Positions 48,585 to 59,794 of a DNA stretch of 64,000 bases are shown in pieces (positions within the stretch are counted from its first letter, which is position 1; every line of letters begins with the position of its first letter). The DNA lies in NCBI GenBank assembly GCA_027922465.2, contig BQMF02000047.1, positions 930,001 to 994,000 on the forward strand, in the 5' to 3' direction. The position numbers and the translations under genes are program-made. Source of the stretch: Turritopsis dohrnii (taxonomy: Eukaryota > Cnidaria > Hydrozoa > Anthoathecata > Oceaniidae). The notes below the pieces were generated by a model. The model did not search any database. It was not told the origin of the DNA and worked only from the letters and a program-made list of their open reading frames with translations.

Positions 48585-49049
48585 TACTTAGCCAAAACAA
48601 TCTTTACTCCGACGCTTTCTTCTTCCAAAGATCTGTTTACATTAACTTGATTTACCAATTAAGAATTTTTTTATTGATAATCAGTTTTGAGAATAGTGAT
48701 CGAGTTAAAAGTTAAACGGCTGTGCATTTTATTGTATTTCAACTTTCAACTTTCTTTTCTCAACAAATCTATCTTACAACTAAAAAACAATTGGTCTTGA
48801 TAAGTCAAGATATAACATTATATAGCTTTTCTTTGGACCTGATGATTTGTTCAAGCTTCCTGAATCATCGATGTTTGATGAATTAGGTCCAGATTTTCCA
48901 GCGAACAAGGCTTTCTCGATCTGGAACCCCGAATGCATCTGATCATTGAACGGAGTAGTGAAAATGACGTCTTCGTTCGAATCGAGCTTGTGGTGTCGCT
49001 TACTCGAATTTTTTTCTTTTCGGCCAACGAAATATAAAATTTCGTTGTT
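48585..49049. other. boundary between the foldback element and the non-LTR relic
   Basis: No gene recognised. The right part may be the 3' non-coding end of the minus-strand non-LTR element. Confidence 0.4.
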
Positions 49050-51217
49050 CGGCGTACATTTCAGCTACTCTTTTATAGAATATGATGCATTCCTATGCCA
49101 TCGCACTGTTCGTCGAAAACACGAGTGGCGTAAAGGAGCCATTCTCAACTTGCAAAACTCGTTCATTATATTGTCGCTTTTTCTCTGATTCGTTTCTTGA
49201 GAAGCACTTCAGAGTTCCTGGTTCTTGTATCGTTGAGCGTTCAGGTCTATGACCCTTATATCGAAAAATGCTTTATGACCAGAAGCCCAGAACCCTGATG
49301 CAGTGACGTCTAATCTTGCTTCCTTGCTGTTGTTGCCGGTTCTTTCGAGCAATTATTCACCGTCTAATTCCCCTAACATTGGTTCGACTTTGACATCGTG
49401 ACATACTTCATTTAGAAGATTGGCGGTGATGTTACGTAGCTCATTATGTCGTAGCCTGACAAATCCACCTTTTTTGCATGATAAAGCGTGTGACACGTCG
49501 AATCGAGATCCACATGCACACGTTATTGGGAGCCTTTCCAGAGTCCAGCCATAGCGCAAGCGAATACAATCTCTGAATTCTTGTTTTGGCAGATCGAATC
49601 CATATTCCTTGATTGGCAGAGATGTTAGACAATTAGACACGCCTTTTCTTCCGACATTGTACTAAGCAGTGTGTCAAGTTTTTGCATCAACTGTTGTTGT
49701 CTTTCGTTCTTTGTATGTTGTTTTGTCTTGGTCTCGTGGTTAACTGTATGCTTGACCAGTTCTTGGAGAACTATAGTCACACTTTGCGAGTTGGTGTTTT
49801 CCTCATTAGCACATTCGCCGAAGTCTTGGTGGAAGTGACAGTAGTTGGCGTTCAGAATCATTTACGATGTGACCTCTGATTTTTGCTGGAATGTCATTTT
49901 ATGCTGGTAGCCGCTGATAAAACATGCGTACGCTGCTTGTGGTTGAGTGATTACAATTTCGGAGAGTAGACAGATGTCTTCGATCTATTCGTCGACCTTT
50001 TCACGAAGGTATTTCTTTTTGCATTCCTCACTTCCAATAACCGCTCCCAGGGTGCTTCTTCCCCTCTGATGTGATTGTGATGTTACTACTTTGGAATTTG
50101 GCCTTTTTTCAAGTTCTTCAGGTGTAACAATGAGCCAAGTTTTCGTCGGCTGTGGAAAGTAGCCAAACAGGAGGCCAATTACCATTAGCAAGTCCCACCA
50201 CGTTTTAAGGGCATCAAGCTTCCATGTAGCAGTGATGTCGTCGGCAAAGGCGACCTCTTTTTCATCGTTGGTGGGATTCTGATATTGAATCAAGTAGAGG
50301 GGTTGTTGCGATTGCGTAAATTGCCATTCCCAATAGGTCGCCTTGAGTTGTTCCTTTGTCTGACTTTATCTCGATCCCGCCTATTACGAATAGTCGTGCT
50401 GGCTTCGAATAGCAATTTCTGACGTAGGTGGCAACATAAAAATAATTTTGATAATTATGCAGAATTGATAAAAAGACATTAGCTCCCACATTTTGAAAAA
50501 TTAACAATAGATCTCGAGATCTGAATTACGACTTTTATTACGGGGAACAATTGACTTCCATATATAGCCTGAAATTTTAAATTTTTAAAATTCAACTTTG
50601 TATACGGCCACCAGTAATTACAACACGGATGGTACAAAGGAAATTTCATCGATGTTATTCTATCTCTTTTTGTATTTCTATGGTGGCAATAATCGGACAT
50701 GTTGTTGCAATGCTATGCAAAAATACCTGCCGATTAAAGGTCAATTTCCATTCAAGAAAATATCCGCGCGGACGTAGGTAATCCACGCTCAGTGACTTAG
50801 AACGCATGCGTATTGGCTAATTCATAAGCGTAGTTATTATGTCCGCTCAGCGAGCAAAAATAAAGTTAAAAAATTTTAACTTTTTTTAAGCCCGCCGATG
50901 TCCGCTGATAATTTCAGCCAATCGTGTCTTTTGATTTCCATTTGCAGCTGTTTGGCCGCTCGGAAAATTCTACGTCCGCGCGGGCATAAGCGTTGATGGA
51001 AATCGGCCTTAAGACTGTTAAAAGCATTAGCTGCATCAACCAGAAGAACTGCATCTGTAGTAGTGTCGTTGAACATTTTCTTCATGGCATGGATTGCTGC
51101 TTCACTTCCAGATTTTTGACCACACACACACATCTGATTCTTCGAGCATGATTTCACAGTGTCAGCTTTTACAACTCCCATGATTCTTCGCAGAGGACCT
51201 CTCCCAACACCAAACAC
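49050..51217 (-). pseudogene. non-LTR retrotransposon relic, fragmented
   Basis: Minus-strand pieces in order: RT upstream region and motif A (VGRGPLRRIMG, CGQKSGSEAAIHAMKK, LLVDAANAFNS) at 51217-51010; then, beyond an inserted element, NRQVFL and the GTTQGD box near 50330; FADD with WKLDALKTWWDLL near 50240; PTKTWLIV and TLGAVIGS; then FRDCIRLRYGW and CACGSRFDVSHALSC...RHNELRN (49353-49640); and ARLDVTASGFW...AFFDIRV near 49300. Frames change repeatedly and stops are present. From memory, the series matches a multicopy non-LTR element of cnidarians and molluscs that is not close to the CR1-type element at 21 kb. The endonuclease and 5' end are missing. Confidence 0.75.
50738..51008. mobile_element. 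TTAA-flanked MITE nested in the non-LTR relic
   Basis: 271 bp with inverted ends AGGTCAATTTCCATTC and AGGCCGATTTCCATC (right end read in reverse). Inner blocks CCGCGCGGACGTAG and GTCCGCT also recur as inverted copies. TTAA abuts both ends (50734-50737 and 51009-51012). TTAA duplication is the signature of piggyBac-type insertion. It interrupts the RT frame of the relic directly after motif A. Confidence 0.82.
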
Positions 51218-51221
51218 CTTA

Positions 51222-52026
51222 AGCCTGGTTCACATCTCTGACAACATAAGCATAAGTATAAGAAAAAGGGCGTGTGAACGTTCCAGACATAAGCATAACA
51301 TAAACATAAGATCATCAGAAAATTTTGATATTCTTATGCTTATGTTATGCTTATGTCGTGTTTTTGATAATGTGAACCGGAAAACAAAGAAACATAACAG
51401 ACATAGCAGCATTTGAATTTCGATGAAATAAGACCTCTTATCAACATGGCGTCGATTGAAGAACATGTTGCTGAAGCTGTGCGAACTTATCGCGTATTAT
51501 ATGATAAATCATGTTAAGATTTTAAAGATAGGAAGAAAAAGAAATAGGCTTAGGGGGAAGATGTCGCTTCCACAGTGGGATTGACGGATGGTAAGATTGT
51601 GATGTGAATTAATTTTTTGCAAGTTATTATTGTTCACATTGTTTACATAAATTTTATTTCAAGAAAATCTTTATATTTTTCAGGTGCTTCAACTGAAAAG
51701 ATTTTTACAAGGAGCATATATTCACGAGAGAGTAAAAAGTTAAACAAGTCTAAGACCAGTGAAGCTGGAACTGGTGATGTTGAACATCCCAAATCCAACT
51801 TGTTTTCGTATCTGCGCTGGTTGGATACTTATATCCAACCGCGCGAATCAGTATCTATCATATATCAACCCACCAATGTCTTTTCAGTTTGTAGAGACTT
51901 TTCCTTTAAACTTCTCTTATTCGTTTGTCACAATGTGAACGTCTATGCTATGCTTATGTCTTATGTCCACTGCGCATGGCATGTCGCTTAGTTTATGCTT
52001 CTTATATCTAAGATGTGAACCAGGCT
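51222..52026. mobile_element. inverted-repeat element, 805 bp, AGCCTGGTTCACATCT ends
   Basis: The 16-bp terminal inverted repeats are perfect. A strong internal hairpin at about 51285-51360 pairs GACATAAGCATAACATAA with its complement, and a GTGAACCGG block near 51373-51382 looks like an internal end, so a 160-bp element may have acquired further sequence. Plus-strand frame 51617-51991 shows no homology. No target duplication was identified. Confidence 0.7.
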
Positions 52027-54708
52027 CTATTGGATTTCATCCGTTTGGTCATTCAACTCTTACGATTGGTCGAAACCAATTACCGCGCGATGTTACAAAA
52101 CATGGTAGCTTTGTTGTTTTGATACATCGTGTTTCGTTGACTTCTAAAATTTTTTTCTGTTATTTTTTAAAATTCAGACGCGTTTCTCCCAGCCCTTCTT
52201 TTGATACATAATACTCCAGGTGAGTGGTGTCATAAACAGTAAGTCTTTGTTCTAAGGATAGCTAACGTGGAGGCAGAGTTTTGGCAAAGAGAGAATATTT
52301 TAGGGTTTGTTTCATCATCCCGGACTGAAATCTCATCTCAGTAGTGCAAGGCTGGAAAATAAGAGCGCTTACATGGATATGTTCAGCGCGGAAAATGAAG
52401 ATAAATCCTATAAAAAACAGTCAAAAATTTTAGGGGAATTTCTTTACATTTTCTTCTCCAGATGATAACTCGGTCCAAGATATGTTATCTTTTATAGGTA
52501 TATACTAGCCTTGCCTTTCCTTATTTCTTCAAGCTGTTTACACTTGCCAATATGTTAAAATCCTTATATATTGGATTATTTTATTTTATATTTTGTTTTT
52601 ATTTAGTTGCTTACCTGCTGTGAAAAAAAAAAGTTTTGTTAAAACCCTTCACAGTTCAGAATGTAAACTATATTATATAACAATTTAAAAGTTTTTTTGA
52701 CTATCGTATTTCCTCTAATATTACAAATTCAAGGTTTTGGATGTGGTGTTTAATAGAGGGAGGCATTCTTTAGAGGGCGGCGTTTATTACAAAATGAAAA
52801 ATTGGACAGAAGCAAACTTAATATATATATAGTGTTTCCTTATCCTTAAAAAGGTTAAAAAGATTGTGTGATTATGTTTTACACAAAAGATATGTTCATG
52901 AAGATGTCAAAGAAGAGCAATATCACTGTTGCCGTTCTCTTGTATGAGATGAAAGCTTTTTTATAATTCTTGTTTAACCTTCATTGTTTAATTGCTGGTG
53001 ATAAATTTTTTGAAGAAAGAATCCCCTATGAAAGCATATATAGTTCATTGAAATGTTGAAAACTTTACATTATGTGAGAATTTTGATGACATTTCAAAAC
53101 ATTCTGCTAACTATTATTTAGTATTTATACATGAGGGAATGTCCTTTTGTTTTTGTTGATTTTGCTGCTTTACAAAATCACAGTTTCTCATATTTGAACA
53201 CAAGAGCATTTACTTTGAAATTTTTCTCTAATATCTTTAGAATGCAAATGTAACATAAAGGCACTTTTTTTAAAGCTTCTAGTAGGCCTTTAAAGAGTAA
53301 ATGAAGTCCTCACAAATTTTTGGAAATAGGTGGTGGAAGATACCTTTGCAGATGCAGATTTTGTAACTCCCCTCAATTCGAAATTCCTAACCCATGATGA
53401 CAAAAAGATTTATGCACTCCTTTATGTTGACATGGCAACGAAATGCAACAATACCTTGGAGAATATTTATGTGCGCTTTCTATCCTTGACATGGTACATT
53501 CCATGTCGTAGTGGCAACTTTCCCAAAGAATTTACAGCCTTTCTAATTTGTAAATGCCGATGTATTTGGTGAAATTGTAAAGTTACGTCAGCAATATTTT
53601 TGCCAAACCAAACTGAAAACTGTTAAATGATTTCTTTGGCCTTATCTTGATGTTCGCTTGTCTCAACCAATTCCGGACTCGCATTCCACAACTTGTCTTC
53701 TTACTTTAGGCAGTTTTAAGTATGAGTTACACAGAATGAAGGCCTGATTTGCTGGCCATTATGAATTTTGATTTGTATAGGGAAATCAATTATAGTAGCC
53801 TACCGAAGGTACCTGTTCAGCCAATTTCTAGACTTTTGAATTACAGATAACATATATGAAGAACTTTTATGCAAAATAGATTTCATATTCCTAAATTATA
53901 CGTAAATATATGTTACTATCTTAAATTATTTTTTCTCGGGTGGTAAGCTAAATTTGAAGTTGCTCAAACAACCCACAGAGACGCCAACATTAAAAAATAA
54001 AATGCGTGAGAGAGATTTTCCCAGTTTATTGTCAAATTTTAAAATTGGCCAGGCTGTATTGCTGGAACTTCAGCAATTTCTAGAGCCATTAGGAATTATA
54101 TGAACATGACACGATTTAAGTTGGGACTGAATTCAGTCCAGGCTGGCAATCCTATCTTTGCAAAGCTCTACTTATCTTACAAACAATTCAATTAAACGAT
54201 TGCATTGAGCTACAGCCTGAATACACGTGGAAAATTTCATCCCAGGATAAAAACTCTCCATAAACTTAATTTTAGTAGCTAATAGGTTCAGGGCCTTGAA
54301 GTTTGAAAAATTTATACTCTAAACATGATTGAAAAGTTGGATAAAATAATTAGAATTATTGTTTGGCTCTCTTTGCAAATCCCTTGTTCCAATAGGGTAT
54401 GTAAGGAGCAAAAAAGGAGCTTTCACAAAACAAATACAAATGTATTTTTCATCTTTCATAAAAGAAAAATTAAAATAATGAGCTTGGTTCACTTCTTTTT
54501 TAAGAATCCCTATCGATTAAACACTCCAGTGCACTTAAGGGGATCCTATGGCAAAAAATGATGATTTGACATGATAGAGCTATAATGTAAAAATGTCAAA
54601 ATTATGCAATGTGAGGTAATAAAATGGAAAATATTGAAAAATTAAAGTCTCTTGAAAACAACAACAGTTATGAAAAAACTGAAATTTTATTTTAAGGTTA
54701 GAATCAAC
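52027..54708. other. intergenic, one element relic
   Basis: No gene recognised. At about 52707-52800, CGTATTTCCTCTAATA and TTTAGAGGGCGGCGTTTATT resemble tracts inside and beside the foldback element (48361-48380). The 80-codon frame at 53330-53572 resembles nothing. Confidence 0.4.
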
Positions 54709-57700
54709 ATGTCATCATTGAGACATTCTGTCTTGGAAAAATCATTGAGAAAATCGATGTATGAATTACGAAGTAAATCTCCTGTCAATGGCCCACAGCA
54801 CTCATCAGAAACTGTTGATACATCAAATGAAAGCATAATTGGTATACATATTTCCACATTATTTTTATGATAATACCATCTCTTTTTTCTCTGAACATTA
54901 CATTTTCTTATCATGTATGAATTACGTTATGTTTGTAAATGTTTAATTTACATAACCAAATACGTTCACACACAGGTAATACATCTCAAACATCAGCAAG
55001 AGTCAGAGTGCGAAAAAAGAGAAACTCAAAAAAAGTTGCGAAGAACAAAGAAAACAACAAACAAACTAATCAAGCAAATGGAAATTTGAAAGAAATTACC
55101 TTCATAAATGAAAAAGAGATAGCGCAATCATCTGCTATAGCTGATGCTGAAATCATTGATAAATATAAAGCTGCTAAACATTTGACAGTACTTAGTGAAA
55201 AGCAAGTAGTCAATGATGATCCTTGTATTAGTCAACGGTCATCATTTGATAAGGTTAGTTGCAATTTAATTCTTACAGCCAAAAAAACATTTCATAAACC
55301 ATATAAACTTTACTCAAGTTCACACTCAAGTAATTTTGAATTGAATGTTGAATTTGTATTTCTGTAATAGTGAAGTCAGTTGGCGTTGAAAAATATATTG
55401 TGCTATTTATGATAAAAGCATGAAACTGAGTATATTCATAAAGCATTCATGAAAGATTATTTTTAGCCTCAGACTCTATTCCCAAATGGTCTTCATAGCA
55501 ACAAAGCAGCATCCCATAGTGACAAAAACTTTTCTTCAAAACCTAAAAAGTTATACATCAATGGAGAGATCATGAAAAATGAAGAAAAAAATACTAAAAG
55601 GTGACGTGGTATTAAATGAACTGGTAACAATATACAATGCTTTTAAGATTTTACACAATCCAGATTTTGCCAACGCAACAGATGTTAAAATATCAACCTT
55701 GTATAATACGTCCAGTGATGTTATTTGTAAGACACTATTCTAGTGTATCAATGTACAACAGAGAGTATATATAAATGACAAGATACATGTTATATATACA
55801 CGGTAACATGTGAATGAAATGACGTCATAAAAGGAGTACACAGATGGTTTGTGGCTCATGAGACCTTATATGTTTGTCCTTCACCATTAATTTCATTTTA
55901 ATAGGTGGTAAAAAGATGATCTTCTTGTTGTAAACTCTTTATAAGTAACAGCAACTTCTTCATTCATTCCATTCATTGATTTTTCTAAGTGTTTGCAATG
56001 TCAGTTGAGGAAGTATGGTTTAAATGATTATGTTTTTTTGATAGTTCTAAATATAAAAAACAATTTGGCGTAAGTAAGAAATACATTAAAAACGGCTTTG
56101 GTTGTTTTTCTTCTTTATCTTACTGTGGTTTTTTTAAAAATTTCGTGTATGCCTTTCATGAAACCAAAGCACTGTACATTGCATGTCAGCGAAACATTTA
56201 CAAAAGTTTCTTTGATCAATATTAAATGGATTTTAAAGAAGATATACATATTTTAAGATGAAAAAAAGAAAATTTATTGAAGAAACTTATCAAATTCAAA
56301 ACTGTGATCTCTAACTAAGAAGAAGTTCTCAACGTTATTGTAAACAGAAGAGTGAAAAAGGTATATATATATATATACATATACATTGTGGCTTCTGTGG
56401 CGTAGTTGGTTATCGCATTCGGCTGTTGGTGGTATGAGCCCACCCAGGTCATTTAACTTTTTTCATTATTTCATTTTTCATGCTTCAACTGATTTTGCAG
56501 AAATCTTTATGCCTGTAAGGGCATCTTGTTCAATTTAGTTTTAGTTTAATATTAAAGTAATTGGTCAGTGCCGCAAGGTAGCTGATCTTCATTTCCCCGT
56601 GTCTGTCAGTCCGTGTGTGTGTGTAATGTTGCAGTTCTTCACGCCCCATTTATATGCCTGTTGTTGCTAACTTTAAAATTTTCATGCGACGAAGTAAAAT
56701 ATTACAATGCAAGTCAGGCAAGCGGCTTAGATTATTCTCAATGTTACTCAAATTATAAGATTTCTTTTTCTCTAAAACGTTATGTAGATTTAAAGATGAG
56801 ATGTTACATAATACCTTAAGGGAAGACTAAGTGATTCTTACTGAATTATTCTATTTTATTGTGTTCTTGTACTGAACACTTCAGTTTTGTAGCTTGAAAT
56901 CTTCAATGAACAAAAAGTTACCAAAAGAAAAGTAAATTATTTTTATGAATACCTTTTTTTTAAAATGTTTTAAATCGTTTACAATTATATGTTTATGTAA
57001 AATGTATATACAAAAAGTTAATTAGTAATAGCCTTATTTCATGTTAAGATGCAAGGGTTAAATATTAAGTAACTAGAGAGAGAAGAATTTAAGGTTGGTG
57101 TAAACATAATTACAGTGGAAATAACACACATCAGTGCATAAGAAGACAAAGACGAAGAAAAAAATTTTATAACAAAAACACAAACAAAAGCAATTATACA
57201 ATACTTAATTCATACTTATTAATGCTGGAGAATTTCTTGTGGCACTATTTCTTGGGGATTTATTTTTGCAATTTTGCCATGAAATTCCAAAACATTGCCT
57301 CGCTTTTTCTCATTTTAGAGCAAATTTATTTTTAAATTATATATGTAAGGGGAAGTGAAATATATGAAAATTTTGATATTTTACTTTCTAATCCGTCATC
57401 TATCATTATTATTACTATTATATTCAGCTTTTTTCTTTCTTGTAAAGGTAAAGAATGAGAAAGATTCTTTAGATTGTAGATAGGAATATTTTTGATACTA
57501 TAGATAATGAAAATGGTGATGAGTAAAGGATAAAAATAAATAACTTTTCCAAATTTGTCTTTGAGTTGCTCAAGTTTGACCGGCAAATTCCAAGATGTTT
57601 GGCTAATTTGCAATAATAATTCCAGCTCAATTTTTTTGAGTTTCAATTCACAACAATTTGTCCCGTAATGAATTCTCCTGCAAACACGAATAAGGTAACA

Positions 57701-59452
57701 TATTTACTCCCTATAATTTTGTTAATTACAATGAATTGGTGTGTTGTACAGTTATACATAACTTTTTACGCTTTTTATTTAGTAATCAGCAACTGCTTGG
57801 CATTAGATCTTCGTTTAAGCTCATCTGAGCACCACTCAATTGGTAGAAATGAAACCTAACTTGTAAAACTGAAACTTGAAGCTTAAAAATCGATTGAAGT
57901 ATCAAAGTTGTTGAAGCTGTTCTTGGCCATATGATTTCTGTTGATGTGTTTCGTATTACCATATGTAGTTTATATGCTGTCAAAAAAGTCCCCCGGCCAA
58001 TAAGGTTTTATTGATTGTTGTGGAAACGCAAGGTTTTTTTTCATAACGTTTACCTTTGCATTTAGTTAAGACGACTTCTGTTTGATGAATCCATTAGAAA
58101 AAAATAAGCATGTAACACTTTATTCGGCTAATAGAAATTTAGATCGGACATTAGATAAATAATTAGGTAATGATCTGTATGCAATGTCAGGCTTCTTCGG
58201 TTAATATTCATTCGACGATTTACTCCTTTGTGAAAATACTGCAGGGCCCTCTTTTATCACGAAAGGTTTTTAATATGTCCTTGCTTTGGGCGAATCAAAC
58301 TGTATTTTGGAAAGTTAGTCATTTCTTTTGCAAAGTGATTATGATCTTTAGATTTTTGAGCATACAGTTCGCGCTGACTTTTAAAGGCCTAGGAGCCTCT
58401 TGTTTACTTTCATGAAACATAGATTTAATTCAGATTTGTTTGGTTTAATCCAAGTTGAATGGAAGTGTAAGAACACATGTAACTCACAAGAAAATTTATG
58501 CTAATTTCGAAAGGTTTGAAACGTATTCCTTTTGCTTTGGTCATACTGACAAACTCCATTTTCAGATAATCAATTTGTCGTGCAGAAGAATTGATATCAT
58601 TTGGGACAGTTGCATAACAAGTGAAATTCTAAAAGCAACTGATGTCTTTTGGTGATGTCTTTGATAGATGAATTGTTATCAAATCAAAATGTTGACAAAT
58701 TGCTTTTGTGAACCAAGTAATCAAGAAGAAGCAGATACCCGAATGTTTTTTCATACGTCTGATGCTATCAATTCTGGTATCAAAAAAGCAATGATAAGAA
58801 CTATGGATACGGATGTCGTCAAATGTACAAATCAAGATCTAATTTTTGTATTTCCTGTTCAATCTGGCTACCAATTTACATTTTGCTCTTCTTGTTTAAA
58901 CTTTGTGTAATATGAGTAAAGAAGTATAATCTATCTATCTAGTAGTGCTAATAGAAATACAGCTCTAAACACAAGAATCCTTAAGCTTGAATTCATAAAA
59001 TTTTTGATACAAGCACATTATATTTTTCTTAATTAGTATAGGATTATTTGATCAGTTGCAGTTAGAAAAGTCATGGATAGGACTTGATTTGGGACTGGTA
59101 AGAATCATTTCACAAAAAATGCTTTCACAAAATTGCTTCAATCAATATCTGAAAAATACATTGTCTCACTGCATGATAGTACAGTCTAAATGAATGTAAA
59201 AAAAATCTATTTCCATAGAAAGGGCGCTTAATAGACAACTTATTTACACTGGATGCTTTGAATAACATGTCTTCTAGGCAATCTACCAAGTGTTATCGTA
59301 TAAGAAAAAGGTTGTTTAGACAACTGCGAATGTGTGGAAGGCTTCTCTTCCATGTATTGAACTTTTTAATTGTTGTAGCAATTGCAAACTTAAGCTTTCA
59401 TGTATTTGTACTTGATGAGACAACAAAAACAATATGGTTTAATTTCTTCTAA
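54709..59452 (+). CDS. predicted basic protein with C-terminal membrane segment (or alternative end of the Csm1-like gene)
   Basis: Exons 54709-54841, 54976-55253, 55467-55600, 59037-59097 and 59219-59452 join in consistent phase (279 aa). The N-terminus MSSLRHSVLEKSLRKSMYEL is followed by a Lys/Arg/Asn/Ser-rich, probably disordered region (RVRVRKKRNSKK). The fourth exon encodes LFDQLQLEKSWIGLDLG. The last exon gives a basic stretch and then one hydrophobic helix (LLFHVLNFLIVVAIANLSF, about residues 245-266) ten or so residues before the end, as in a tail-anchored protein. I do not recognise the family. The fourth exon ends in phase 0 and can equally splice to 59795. The exon set is a prediction from splice signals and phase; the last two exons are the least certain. 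Confidence 0.4.
56390..56451 (+). pseudogene. tRNA-Asn-like pseudogene with internal deletion
   Basis: Starts with GGCTTCTGTGGCGTAGTTGG, goes on through TTATCGCATTCGGCTGTT, then jumps to GGTGGTATGAGCCCACCC. It matches eukaryotic tRNA-Asn through the D-arm and GTT anticodon, lacks the 3' half of the anticodon arm and the variable loop (about 12 nt), and resumes at the T-arm. The deletion lies between two GTT copies. The B box is altered (GTATGAGCC for GGTTCGAGCC) and the acceptor stem does not close. Preceded by a (TA)n run. Confidence 0.7.
58584..58830 (+). pseudogene. relic of the repetitive cysteine-tailed protein family
   Basis: In one frame with stops between: RRIDIIWDSCITSEILKATD, then SNQEEADTRMFFHTSDAI and KKAMIRTMDTDVV. 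The pattern (DIVWD, EEADTR.F.H, RTVDTDVV) is that of a multicopy protein of cnidarians and molluscs (from memory), whose C-terminus the 34432 fragment resembles. It lies in an intron of the predicted gene at 54.7-61.6 kb. Confidence 0.55.
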
Positions 59453-59794
59453 TATTCTTTGTGTGTTTTAAAATGTATATAAATTTTCGCATTAACCCCT
59501 GAATTATATCTTGCTTGTATATTGTTACCAGCTCATTTGGTACCACGTGACCTTTTAGTATTTTTTTCTCCATTTTTCATGAGCTTTCCATTGATGTATA
59601 ACTTTAAAGGTTTTGAAGAAAAGATTTTTTGCTGTGGGAACGTGCCCTGTTCCCATGGGGACATAGTGTCCAAAGGATGAGGAGCACATGTGCCAAGCTC
59701 CATGTTTTTACAAATTTTGCACCGATTTACTGCACTATAAGCTCAGCATATTTTGAAACGAAATTGAAACAGTGATAAATGTTTTCTCTTTTAG

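Noticed and set aside
51617..51991. 124-codon frame inside the AGCCTGG-ended element
   Set aside because: No similarity to a transposase; the element looks non-autonomous.
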